Below are positions 1-11,460 of a stretch of 64,000 nucleotides of DNA, one piece after another; positions within the stretch are counted from its first letter, which is position 1, and the number at the start of each line of letters is the position of its first letter. Source of the DNA: Climacteris rufus (taxonomy: Eukaryota > Chordata > Aves > Passeriformes > Climacteridae); NCBI GenBank assembly GCA_013398175.1, contig VZRZ01006832.1, positions 276,778 to 340,777 of the forward strand, written 5' to 3'. The notes below the pieces were generated by a model. The model searched no databases. It saw only the letters and a program-made list of their open reading frames with translations, and was not told the origin of the DNA. The translations under genes and the position numbers were made by a program.

Positions 1-2904
1 ATCTCTGTTGCACAATAGTCAGAGTGCTACATTCAAATTACAGCTCACAATTCATTTCACACCAAAGAAGCTCCATTTAATATCAGGCAAGGAGCCTTGT
101 AGTGTAAAATCCTGTATTCTACATTGTACACAGTAAGAAAAGTCCAGCTCCCTTTGCCCCATGGTTGTTCACTGTACTTTAGATTAATGTGTAACACCAT
201 CCAGAACATAGGATTTGGATCCTATATGTCACATTTCTTCTTTTTTTCTTTTTTCTTGCTCTGGGCAATTTTTGTTCTTTTCTATTCCACTTTTTCTCTT
301 TAGTGGAAATCTGTTTTAGTGATCCAAGACAGAACCTCTTTCCATTTCATTGTCAACCCATGCACTGAAAGATGGCTGAGGCAGGTTAACCTGGCTTTTG
401 GGCTGGATGCAGAGATGGCATGGTGTGCCTGTCATTGTAACTCATGAAGCTGCAAGACAAAAACAAGCATCAACAATAAAAAGTGCAATGTCAGCTTTGG
501 TTGTTCTCTTCCCTTTTGTGTCTATTTGTCTTGTTTGGTTCCCTGCAAAGTGACATCAGAGCATAAACTTAGGGAAAACAATAGCTTGAATCCACTCCAA
601 GTATATTTTTCTTTTTCCAAAAAAGACATTTGATAAAGTCTATAATACTACCTATAATACAGTATAACAAGAACTCCCTTCTAAAACCTTTTTCTATACA
701 AAGGCACATAATTAGGGGATGCTGATAAATGAAAACTTCTTACTCTTTATTGTATTACATATTTTATTTTAAAATTTCTATTTAAAAGCCTACTTAAATT
801 ATACCTCAAATCTTCTAACTACTTTTCTTTTTTTTTTTCTGTATCTTTATTAAAAGATTAAAACAATATCCAGTGTCAATTGTAGATTTAATAAGCCGAA
901 GTCTTCATGCTGAAACTTCACATCCTTACTATCATACAGTGAGTAAGACTAAAATGAGACCATTTAGGAACACTTATGAAAGAAACACCATCAAAAATAA
1001 GGGTTTTTCTTCAACTATGCCAGCAGTATGCATTTGTGGAGATGTGGGTATTAATGCCTGAAAGGCAATATTGATTTCTGATTAAAACATGACCATTCTA
1101 ATATTTGCTTTGTTCCACTGCATATGATGTCTCCTTTGAAATACCTGTGACTGTTCTGAGAGCAAATCTCCATCTAGCAAATCTTACCTTTCTTACATCC
1201 ACCCTTGCTTTTTGGTATCTCACCCTGCACTTTCCACCTTCAACCTGCCTTTCCCATTACATCCAGCCACAGCAATGTCTTCATTCAAAAGGCATCCTAA
1301 TGACTGCTTTCCTCATGAGCACATAGAGGATATTATTCACACATACAGTTGTCTAATTTCCCCCTTCATTTAAAATTATTGAGTTTTGAGGAATGCTGCA
1401 ATATGCCAGTGATCAGCTGTGTCTATATTTTGAGGTGAAACTACCACTACTGCCTCCAAGCTGTGGTACCTGTGGCTCTTCCCCAGTCTTGGTGTAAGAC
1501 ATGGCTGTATCCCACCAGCATGGTGGGACCATCCCACCTTCTGCTTCCCTCCCAATACTCTTACATTCACTGCGAAATTAGGCATGTGGGCAGTTCAGAA
1601 GGAAGGACCTGACTTTCCAGACCCTGGAACCATGGCCAGATAACAGCAAGACAAGTAGTGCAGCAAACTGTGCAATGGCCTTGTCTTCAGTTTCTGTGAT
1701 TGGGGGTTTCCTACCACACTTACTTGGTGAAACTTGACACAGCTGAGATCTGCTAAGGCATTTCCTCTAGACCTCACCTCTCCTAGAAAAAGTTGGCTCC
1801 ATGTAATCATCCATCATAATAAATACTGTGTGATAATAAATTCTAAGTCCAGGCCTCAGATGAGTAAGTGATTGATCTTCCTGTGATAACCCTCTTATCA
1901 ACTTGTCTGAAATGTTTCTTATCATCACTTGTTTCTTTCTGTTCAATATAAAGCAACAAATCCATCCAGAAAACAACATTTTTCTATGTCTCTGCAAATG
2001 TTTAGCATGCTTCTGGGCTCTGCAAGATAGCAAGAATAATAACCACTGAACAGTAGCCTCCAGCCCTAGAATAGCCTGCAAATGTTAATGTTTAATTAAC
2101 ATGTCAGTGTGCAACACACCCTTTAATTGCACTTCACAAGGTCAACTAGAAATAGAAAGTAACCAAAGGGCTAATAAACAGAAAGCAATAGAAAGCAAAG
2201 TCCTTCTGAATAAGAGATTTTGTTCTTCTTCAAAGCCAGAAGTCCAAATTATCTCCAGGTATTTTTACCATAAATGAAGTACACTATTGTATAATATTAA
2301 TCTAAAATTAACTTCAGATTGCTACTTCACAAGAAAAGGATAAGAGTATGATTCTATCCAACTTTACACGTGTGGATGTCAGGTATAGCAGTATTATTTC
2401 AAAATCTATTTCTAACAGAGAACAAAAAGCTGCTAGAATTTTGGCTGGCTGAACACAAGTTGAGCACAATGCAGAAGTTTACTTAAGTGTGGCAGTACTG
2501 AACATTGCCACCCTGGCACTTACTGAAGCACAGGGTGTGCTCATTTCCATATCAATGCGACACATGTTTCTCTAAGACAAAGCTGTTTCACACCACTGCA
2601 GCTATTTGAACTTTGGAAATAAACGGAAAGGTTTCTGTGTTATTGTTAAAAAACAATGAAACTTATATCCTTTGTGCACAGGATACAGTTAATGTACGCT
2701 GTCCTTTGTCCTTGTTAGTGATTTTGGGCAGAAAGGATGCATTGTAACAGAGCTGTGTTGTGCAGGAAAGACAAGCATCACTTTAAATTCAGAACACAGG
2801 GTTACGCGAGTAATTGTGATGCCTTTCAGATTTAGAAAATTATATTTACTGCAACTTGGTTAGATTGGTGAATGAACCTACAGCAAAACCTGGGAATTGA
2901 CAAT

Positions 2905-2975
2905 AAAGTGAAATTTAAGTGATTTGTCCAAGGTCACAGAGAAACATGGGAAACAATTAACAGTCTGTCCCACTT
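2905..2975 (-). repeat. MIR-like ancient SINE fragment
   Basis: The stretch TTAAGTGATTTGTCCAAGGT followed by CACAGAG matches the reverse complement of the MIR SINE segment just downstream of its tRNA-derived head (typical form AAGTGACTTGCCCAAGGTCACACAG). It is short and diverged, as expected for a relic predating birds. Homology is by memory of the consensus only. Confidence 0.6.
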
Positions 2976-3343
2976 GTGTGTCTGCTCATGTTTTAACAAG
3001 ACCAAGTTTCTTCCTTACTCCACAGAGAAAGAAATACTTTTCAGACTCTCACAAATCAATACTAAAATACATTGTGCTATACAAAAACCAGTAAGCTGTA
3101 GAGCATTAGAAAGGAAAAACAAAACCTTCAACAAAAGCTGTATCAAAGGACCAGAAGCTCTGTCACATAACATTAAAACCCAGGGTACCATTGTGTCCAT
3201 ACCAGGAAAGAACCACCTCTTCCCTGCAAAGAAAGCAAGCAAATGGTTCAATGATGTAAAACCAAGATCATTTAAAATCACTACTTTTAGCTAAGAGCAA
3301 ACTATTCTTAAACTTGAAGCTTCACAGGCTTCAAACAGAACTC

Positions 3344-3391
3344 ATTATTACACATGAATATGATTCCACATATTATTACACATGAATATGA
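3344..3391. repeat. 28-bp tandem duplication, about 1.7 copies
   Basis: ATTATTACACATGAATATGA occurs at 3344 and again exactly 28 bases later at 3372. The second copy is cut short after about 20 bases. It is probably a replication-slippage event. Confidence 0.85.
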
Positions 3392-3788
3392 ATCAAAATG
3401 CCTGAAATCCCTGCCATAATAATTTTACTTAGACTGGAAAGAAAACATGTAGTCTAGTACTCAATTAACAATAATTTCTTATTCTCTGCTCCCTGGGTTT
3501 TCCTTACAATGTTCTTTTCACAATGATTACAGGGAAGAAAAAAGAAGGTAAGAAAAAAAACCTTATTCAGAAAAAAACAGTATCAGAAAGTACATTCAAA
3601 GATTACCTGTCAACTTGCCACAAGTTGAATTTTATTTCATCACACAACAGCAAATGAGGAGAACAATTTTTGTTCCTGTACTCTTTGAAAAGTAGGTGCT
3701 TTTAGACACTTTTAAGAAAACAGAAATAGAAATGGTGCCTGGTACCTTTTTGTTCTGCAGCAACAGCAGGAGGGCAGGTCTCTAAGCT

Positions 3789-5370
3789 CACAAAATCACA
3801 GAAGGATTGTGGATGCAAGGGACTTCTCAAAATCATCTATCCCAGCCCCTGCTTAAAAGCAGGGTCAGCTAGAGCAAGTAGCTCAGGGCTGTGTCCAGTC
3901 AGGTTTTAAATATCACTAAGCAACTACCTCTCTGGACAATCTATTTCAGTGTTTGATCATCCTCACAGTAAAAATGTGCTTTCCATTTGTGCCTCTGACT
4001 CTTTTCCTGTCACTGGGCACCACCGAGAAAAGCTCAGCTCCAACTTCTCTGCACACTCCCAGCAGGTATTTCCGCACACGGGCAAGGGCAACCTTTCTTC
4101 AGGCTGAACAATTCATGGAGGAGATGCTCCATGCCCAGAGACATCATCATGGCGTTTTGGTGTACCTGCTTCAGTGCGTCCTCATCTATCCTGTACGGGG
4201 AAGCCCAGAACTGGACACAGCATTGGGGAATAACATCTGGAGAGCTAAGCTGAAGGGATGGATCACCTCCCTCAACCTGCTGGCAACAGTCCTCCTAATG
4301 CAGCCCAAGATGCCATTATCCCCAAGGGCTCATTGCTAGTTCCTGTTCAGTTTGGTGTCCACCAGGACCACCAGGGCTTCTTCTGCAAAGCTGCTTTCCA
4401 CCTGGGTGGTTCCCAGCCTGTACTCGTTACCCCATGGAGTTATGCCTCCCCAGGGGCAGGACATTGTATCTCCCACTGCTGAATTTCATGAGACTCCTAA
4501 CAGCCTGTATCTGCAGCCTGCTGAGGTATCTCTGAATGGCGTCACAATTACATGGCATATCAACAACTCTTTGGTTTTTTATTGTCCACCAACCTGATGA
4601 GTGTGTATTCCATGCCATCATCAATATTATTAATGAAGATAGTAAACAAGATTTGACTCAGTATCAACCTAGTGTATACCACTAGCGACTGAATTCAAAC
4701 TTGACTTTGCACCACTGATCATAACAGTCTGGGCCCAGCTACTGAGTCAGATTTCAGTCCACCTTATTGCCCACTTATCTAGTCCATACTTCATGACTTT
4801 ATGAGAATGTTGAGACCATGTCAAAAGCCTTCATCAAGTCAAGATAAACAACTTCCACTGATCTTCCCTCACCCACCAAGCTAGTTGTCTCATCACAAGA
4901 AGCCATCGGGTTGGTCAGACATGTTTTCCCCTTCCTAAAATGAGGCTGACTACTCTTAATCACCTTATTGTTCCACATTTTGAGAAATGCTTTCCCAAAT
5001 TATTTGCTCTGTCCTCTTCTCAGGGATTAACTGGTGGCCTGTAGCTGCCCAGATACACCTTCTCATCATCCTCTTGCAATAGAATATGACATTTTCTTTC
5101 TGCAAGCCATCAGGAACCTCCCCCAGTGAACTTGCAAAGTTGATCAAGAGCGGCCTTGCAAAAACACTGGCCAATTCCCTCAACAGTCATGGACACAGCC
5201 CACCAGGAACCAGACTTCCCTCTGTCCAGTTTATTCAAACACCCAACATAATCTTCTTTCACCAAGCTGAATCTGCCTTACTCCAAACTTTCCCACCAGC
5301 CACAGAGGACTGAGAGCCCCTGAAAGTTGATTTTACCAGTAAAGACCAAGGCAGAGAAGGCAAGGAAAGC
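3789..5370 (-). mobile_element. CR1 LINE, 5'-truncated, antisense orientation
   Basis: Read on the + strand, it begins with the reverse complement of a CR1 3' end (CAAAATCACAGAAGGATTGT, then a degenerate AAGGGACTTCTCAAAATCAT). It continues through the long CR1 3' segment, for example the block near 4810-4860 about exaggerated drift of 'TCAAAAGCCTTCATCAAGTC' and the block ending near 5360 'AGTAAAGACCAAGGCAGAGA'. The copy is about 1.6 kb and many stop codons break its reverse-transcriptase frame, so it is inactive. The open frames at 3953-4339 and 4258-4597 are accidental readings of it. Confidence 0.88.
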
Positions 5371-5535
5371 AGGACCCCAGTGGAATATGACAAAATCTAC
5401 CCATTGTCAAAATTACATGCTTCGCTCTTTTTTCAGAAGGGAAGGCAGATTTCAACAAGTCTTCACGTGTCAATATTACCCAAGAATAAATACAATCAAT
5501 TATCAGAATATTTCTGTATATTCTTATTTTTCCAG

Positions 5536-6146
5536 GTTTGGAGAGGAGTGGCTTGAGAGCCGTTCAGCAGAAAGGAACTTGGGGGTGCTGGTCAACTGCT
5601 GGTTGAACATGAGCCCAGGTGGCCTGTATCTAGAATACTCAGCACTGGTGGGGCTGCACCTCAAGTGCTGGGCCTCTCACTTCAAAAAGGACATTGAGGT
5701 GTGGGAGCATCTGCAGCAAAGGGCAGCACGGCTCATGAAAGGTCTAGGAAATGTGTCTTAGGAGAAGTGGCTGACGGAGCTGGGTTTGTTTAGTCTCAAG
5801 GAGGCTCAGGGAACACCTCATTGCTCTCTACAACTCCCTGAAAGGAGGTTGTGGTGAGGCGGGGGCCGGTCTCTTTTACAGTGCCTGCAGTGAGAGGAAC
5901 AGAGGAAATGACCTTAAGCTGGGATGGGGAGATTCAGATCAGACACTAGAAAAATTTCTTTCACTGTTAAGGTAGTCAGGCCTTGAAGTAGGTTGCCCAG
6001 GGAGGCAGAGGAGTCACTATCCCAGGAGGTGTTCAAATGTCTGGATCTGGTGCTGGATGATACGGTTTAGTGTTAAGTGGATGGTGGGAATGGATGATCC
6101 TGAAGGTCTCTTCCAACCTTGATGATCCTATTATTCTATTTATTAA
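5536..6146 (+). mobile_element. CR1 LINE 3' fragment, + orientation
   Basis: A typical CR1 3' end in the sense direction. It starts in the reverse-transcriptase C-terminal coding part (5560-5800), runs through the 3' UTR block with 'GGTTGCCCAGGGAGGCAGAG' near 5990, and ends with the diagnostic 'GGTCTCTTCCAACCTTGATG' followed by a short ATTCTAT-type 3' microsatellite at about 6125-6142. Frameshifts and stops mean it is dead. It lies about 170 bases from the opposed CR1 copy, with the two 5' ends facing each other. Confidence 0.93.
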
Positions 6147-7487
6147 TGGCACATCATTATTAGCAGTTGTCAATCATAACTACTTGTGTATTTTAAAGCT
6201 GAAGCAAGATATACCCAGCTAGGACAGGAGCTGAAAATGCTAACGGTGAGGATAAAAAGGAAGGAAGGACACAGATTTCTAGGGATTTTACACCTGCTAC
6301 TGGACAGATGTAAATGTTGTAACTCAAATTATTTTAAAGTCCACATTTATAGTTCATTCATCCAAACATTCCAGCCATAACATCAATGAGTTCCTCTATC
6401 CAGAAGCAATCCCTGAGAGAAATACTCCTTATAACTCAAAGCAGACTTAGTCTCTGGCAGGTAGAATTTTTTTTAACTCCTTAGAGGCTTCTGCTTTCTT
6501 ACTTGAGGACTCCCATCTAAGAGAGAAGCACAACAGGCATAACTGAATAGAAAACTCTTACGTGCCATTCATAGCTCAGTGAATTGCCAGAATAATATAC
6601 AACAGCTGAACTGGTGAACGTGCTATTCCACAAAAAGCCTATCAAGTTTACTATTATTCCATAAGAATGCTATTATCACAGTACCACATTGGAAACAATT
6701 TAGGTGTAACAGGATATTACAAGTAAGGTTCATGACAAGCATCAGAAGATACTATACAGATGTTACCAGGCTGGGAGTAATCAGTTAGGTGCCAAAGGGG
6801 CAATCAGTATCCCACACCTGAAAGCCGTGGTCAAGGGTCAAGTCTGAAATTCAAAACCTGAGCTAGAAATTATAAAGATCTAGACCTAACAAAAAATGGA
6901 CCTTGGGAATGGACCAGTCCTCAGCATGCTATTTCAAACTCTGAACAAGGAGTGCAGGCTTCCAGGAGCCTACACTGCACAAGCAAAGTGTCCTGCAATG
7001 ATTTCAAAGCAAACTTGAACACAGTCAGTCACAGAGCAGTAAGTCACAGAAAGTCAGACCAAAACTGCAAAGAGCCAGCCCACAGTGGAATTTAAATCCC
7101 ATCTCTTACCTCTACCCAAGTCCTTTTCGGATTTCTGAAATGGGGTAGTACAACCTCCCAAACACAGGAGCTCTCAAAGGGTATGTGAAAAAGGTCATGT
7201 CCTTTTAGCCTTTCAAAAGTCAAGGTCCTTCTGAACACATGCTGACATCACCCAGACACAGAAAGTATTAAAATACAACATCCACGCACAAGAATAACAT
7301 GGAAACTGCTGAAAGTATTACAAGGATCACAACTTAATATCTGGATGCCCACATAAAATTCCTGCCCAATATGAAACTCAGTTTCAATGCTTATGTCTAT
7401 TTTCAAAATATCCAGCAGTACATTTTTTAAAGTTGTACAGTTTTTACCTAGAAGGAATTAAAGAATTTCTTTTAGAAGAAGTTCCAT
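6147..7487. other. Intergenic DNA, nothing recognised
   Basis: AT-rich single-copy-looking sequence between a CR1 copy and a solo LTR. I see no splice-bounded open frame, RNA gene or recognisable repeat. Confidence 0.55.
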
Positions 7488-7895
7488 TGTTGCCTTAGGC
7501 TTAACCCTTTTATTTTTCAAATCCTGCATTGTCTGGCGTGTATGCTTTATATCTCATTAGTTGCTGTTTTTTATAGACATAACACTACCACTCTGGACTC
7601 ACCCAAGGACAGTCGGGCTGCCCAGGCCTAAGCTTCTAAAGGGGGGGGGGGGAGGGAGGGGCGAGCTGGGGGGAAATTGTAAAGTTTTAATTGGTAAATC
7701 TATGCTGATACGTGAATGGACCAAACCTATAAAAGTGTGGAGAACTCGTGACTCGTTGTCCATTTTGGGTGATGCCCCAAGGAGGGGGCTTTGTCTGCCC
7801 TAAAGGTACCTTTGAAGGCCCTTCAAATAAATACCCACCTTTTATTCCCTTACTCCTGCCTGGCCTCAGTTTTTGGGCTAGCCTTTTAGGCATCA
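7488..7895 (+). mobile_element. Solo LTR of an endogenous retrovirus
   Basis: A 408-bp element begins TGTTGCCT and ends AGGCATCA, giving imperfect terminal inverted repeats (TGTTGCCT versus TGATGCCT). It is flanked by an exact 4-bp target duplication CCAT at 7484-7487 and 7896-7899. Inside, in LTR order, are a TATA box (TATAAAA, 7728-7734) and a polyadenylation signal (AATAAA, 7826-7831) followed by a T/C-rich U5-like end. A G-rich run of about 13 G lies near 7641. No gag, pol or env sequence adjoins, so it is a solo LTR left by recombination. A 4-bp duplication favours an ERV1-like source, but the family is not certain. Confidence 0.88.
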
Positions 7896-7899
7896 CCAT

Positions 7900-10500
7900 C
7901 TCTTCTAACACTGAAGGCTCTACAGAGGAGAAAGGAACTTGGCTGTTTTGTCATAAAACAAGTATCCTCCAAGTCACTGATTTCCCAGTATCCTGAGAAA
8001 GGTCCAAATCCCTTTGGAATATAATGGGATCAAATGCGTGGATTCTAAACTACAGTGGAATTTAAGTGCCTACATCCAATTGAAATGCAATGAGATTTGA
8101 TTACCTAAATCCCATAACCTGATTGAAAGTCTACCCTCAGTGTTTCACATGATCATGGGGGCAGGTGGGACTTTGAAAGCATATCACATTATGCCTCAAC
8201 TAGCACAAAAGAAGCTGCATTTAATTTGATAAGATTATCCCAGCATTCTCAGCTACAGGATTATTTTCTTTGGTTTTATTATTTTACAACAGAAGGTGGC
8301 ATTGCTGAACCACTGGCGTTACACAATTAGCAGTTCCTGCATGCTTCTTCCCAGCAGAGAAAGTGCTGGGAAGTTCACAGAGGTTGCATAAAGTTCTTTT
8401 ACGTTAATAGGCTTTCCTGACTCTGCAAGCCCTAGCCCCCAGACAAGGTTAAATTAAGCTAGTGAACCAGCCAGTATTAGCAAAAATCATGTCTTTGGCA
8501 CACAGGATTACAGTGGCTGCACAGATTTTGATCAGGCCTATAATATATACACCAATCCTGTGGAAAAGGAAATGACTAGCGAATGGAGGCAGAACACAGA
8601 TGACATCTGGTACCAATATGTGCAGGAAAAAAAAAAAAACAGCAAATACTTTCCACTGTTTTACACGTTCAGCAGCAAGTTCTGTCGTCCTTTCGCCTTA
8701 ATAAAGGTGAATTGCAGGGTATTGCCACAGGGTGGCTCATCTCGCCTGCAGTGGGAGTCACAGCCCTTTCTGCTTACACAAGCAGCCGAAGCAAAGCCGT
8801 TCTTTCTCAAAGGCTGACAGACTGCCACAGACGGAGCTCACAGGGAACAACTACTACACAGAGAAATCCAGGAAGACTGCAGACCCAATTTTAATTCACT
8901 TCGTTTCTCTCCCTCCAGCGAATCAACAGTCATTCCTGATGATTTTGTAGGTGGATAGAACCTTGTGACACGAGGGCAATGAGCGCACATTCCTCAGCAG
9001 CCAAAAATTCCACTGACTTCCTTGGAATGCCCAAATGACCAAAGAAACGCAACCTCACGCCTTGTTCCTATACCTGCTCCCTGTGACAAAATAGATCTTG
9101 TTTTCTTCAAAGGACGTGGGATAAGACGCCTGTTCGATCGACAGTGCCATTATGAAAACTCACCTCACTATCATCTGGGGGCTGGTAAAAATTTTATGTT
9201 AACCTGTACAATAAAGAAATATCACAAACTGTTGGAACAGCAGAATAACAAACTGAAAAACATTTATTTATAACTATCAAACTATTCTAGATGTGAAAAA
9301 AGATTTCTTTTTAAAGGTAGCTTGATAGAGGTATCAAACTTTATAAGTAACTGTTTACAGTTAAATAGAGTCAAACTTGGAACATGCAACTAAATTATTG
9401 TAATGATCAAAAATTATCACCTACTATAGAAAAAAACTGTTCTGAAAAATGACATCATAATTCTTTTTTTTCTATTTATTTTCTTGTCTGCTGCTCTACG
9501 TTAAGGAACATTTTCATCTTGAGTGCGACAAAGTTTAAAGTTCATAATAAAGTTCATAATATGCTCAGCATATCTGGTTTGGCAGTGCAATTTTCAAAAT
9601 GTATTTTAATCAATTTCCTCAGATTTAATATAAGCATTATTAAAAGGCGTTTTTAAAACCTAGTGCATTATTTCTTCTAAGTACTACATATTTAAAACAG
9701 AATTGGGAAGTTAAAGAGAGAATTGGATACAAAAAAGTTCCCCATTGCATGGCTTCTGAACCAGTCATTCACAAATGCGTTTTGAATGTATTAATTGTAC
9801 TCATGAGGAATACGAGCTACCATGCCAAATCTGAGACTATTTCTTGAAAGACCTGCATCCAGAAAAACCACTAAGTTTAAAATTAATTCCAGACAATCCA
9901 ATGCACTGCTGAAACAATATGACACAGGAGGGAAACAAACTAAAACAACTAAAAAAAAAAAAAACCAAAAAAAAAAAACCAAAACACCAAGCACAGAAAA
10001 AAAATCCCTAATATGCTGAGAATATAATCCCTACAAAACAATTACACTCCGGGTAACGTTAGCCCCAGGGCAGTGTGTATGGACAGGCTGTTTACAACCA
10101 CAGCCCATATCACCTTACAGCATAGTTTTGCTACGCTATTTATGTGTCCGTGCCTTGCAAAAGACGTCGAGTTTATGATAAACACGGGGAGGAGCCGGCA
10201 GCACAGAGAAGAGGTACAATGTTTTCCAGAGCTATGGACACAGGAGAGATCTCGGGCACCAGTTACCGCACTTTAAATTGATGCGTAAAGTACGTAAAAC
10301 CTATAAAGAAAATGTGCTTTTTAACAGAAATTGTGCGGTGTCCATTTTCTTCAGAGTATCACACTGCTGTTTACGTACCCTAGGTTGCTATGAGATAGCG
10401 ACATGCAGATTTATTCCCGCCACTATTTGAGAACAGTTATTTCCTACTCCCATACCCCAGAAATTCCCAGATCACGTTTATCCATGAAATTTCACCCGGC
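7900..10500. other. Intergenic DNA upstream of the SNX16 CpG island
   Basis: No gene recognised. It includes A-rich tracts at 8628-8640 and about 9950-9980. Open frames here (for example 8560-8817, 9022-9273) have no domain, splice or composition support. Confidence 0.5.
9948..9982. repeat. A-rich low-complexity tract
   Basis: Two runs of A interrupted by CC (about 35 bases). It could be a decayed retroposon tail, but no body is recognisable upstream, so I call it only low complexity. Confidence 0.8.
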
Positions 10501-10684
10501 GCTCCACTACTGCTTCCGTTACGCTGCCCTGAGCACACACCTGGCGGTACAACGGGGCTCTGGACACCCTCTATAGGTGCTGGGTGAAACCGCGGTTACA
10601 GCCCGCACTGGACAGAGCTCCGCGGCTTGCCCGCGCCCGGGAGACAGGACAGCACAGGCCACCCCTCTCCTCCGACGCCAGGGA

Positions 10685-10704
10685 ACTACAACACCCGAAA
10701 TGCA
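10685..10704 (+). promoter_or_regulatory. ZNF143/THAP11-type promoter element
   Basis: ACTACAACACCCGAAATGCA closely follows the known extended ZNF143 (SBS2) site ACTACAATTCCC-N-N-AATGCA, including the rarer downstream AATGCA half. Such sites sit near the start of CpG-island housekeeping promoters. A second, inverted core TTGTAGTCCC lies at 10761-10770, about 75 bases away. Confidence 0.7.
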
Positions 10705-10760
10705 TCGCGCGTGCCCGCCGGAACATAAAAGCCGCGTTAGCGGGCGGGGCACGCCGGTCT

Positions 10761-10770
10761 TTGTAGTCCC
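10761..10770 (-). promoter_or_regulatory. Inverted ACTACAA core
   Basis: TTGTAGTCCC is the reverse complement of GGGACTACAA. It matches only the 5' core of a ZNF143-type element, facing the full site at 10685-10704. On its own it would be weak evidence; the pairing makes it worth listing. Confidence 0.45.
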
Positions 10771-10846
10771 TGCGCGGCCCCGCCCCTCCCGCCGCGCTCC
10801 GCAGGCCCGCAGGCCCCACCCCTCCGCCCCGCCCCCGGCGCGGGGC

Positions 10847-11388
10847 NNNNNNNNNNNNNNNNNNNNNNNNNNNNNNNNNNNNNNNNNNNNNNNNNNNNNN
10901 NNNNNNNNNNNNNNNNNNNNNNNNNNNNNNNNNNNNNNNNNNNNNNNNNNNNNNNNNNNNNNNNNNNNNNNNNNNNNNNNNNNNNNNNNNNNNNNNNNNN
11001 NNNNNNNNNNNNNNNNNNNNNNNNNNNNNNNNNNNNNNNNNNNNNNNNNNNNNNNNNNNNNNNNNNNNNNNNNNNNNNNNNNNNNNNNNNNNNNNNNNNN
11101 NNNNNNNNNNNNNNNNNNNNNNNNNNNNNNNNNNNNNNNNNNNNNNNNNNNNNNNNNNNNNNNNNNNNNNNNNNNNNNNNNNNNNNNNNNNNNNNNNNNN
11201 NNNNNNNNNNNNNNNNNNNNNNNNNNNNNNNNNNNNNNNNNNNNNNNNNNNNNNNNNNNNNNNNNNNNNNNNNNNNNNNNNNNNNNNNNNNNNNNNNNNN
11301 NNNNNNNNNNNNNNNNNNNNNNNNNNNNNNNNNNNNNNNNNNNNNNNNNNNNNNNNNNNNNNNNNNNNNNNNNNNNNNNNNNNNNNNN
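10847..11388. other. Assembly gap (542 N)
   Basis: An unbroken run of N inside the CpG island. Flanks are extremely GC-rich, the usual cause of dropout. Any open frame drawn across it is an artefact. The SNX16 first exon and transcription start may be hidden here. Confidence 1.
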
Positions 11389-11460
11389 CCTGGGGCGGGG
11401 CGGGGGTGAGGGGCGGCGCCTCCAGGTGTTTCCTCGCCCGGCGCCCGCAGCCGTGCGCAG

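Larger units (their letters stand above)
1..3788. other. Intergenic DNA, no gene seen
   Basis: AT-rich sequence with only short, unconvincing open frames lacking splice-site or domain support. Inside it I can point to one MIR-like relic and a short 28-bp tandem duplication, listed separately. In mammals the region upstream of SNX16 is gene-poor, which fits. Confidence 0.6.

Noticed and set aside
3953..5313. Several open frames of 65-130 codons
   Set aside because: All lie in a decayed CR1 copy, mostly in its non-coding sense or opposite strand.
5327..5761. 144-codon + strand frame
   Set aside because: Its C-terminal half is a CR1 reverse-transcriptase remnant and its N-terminal half is unrelated flank; not a gene.
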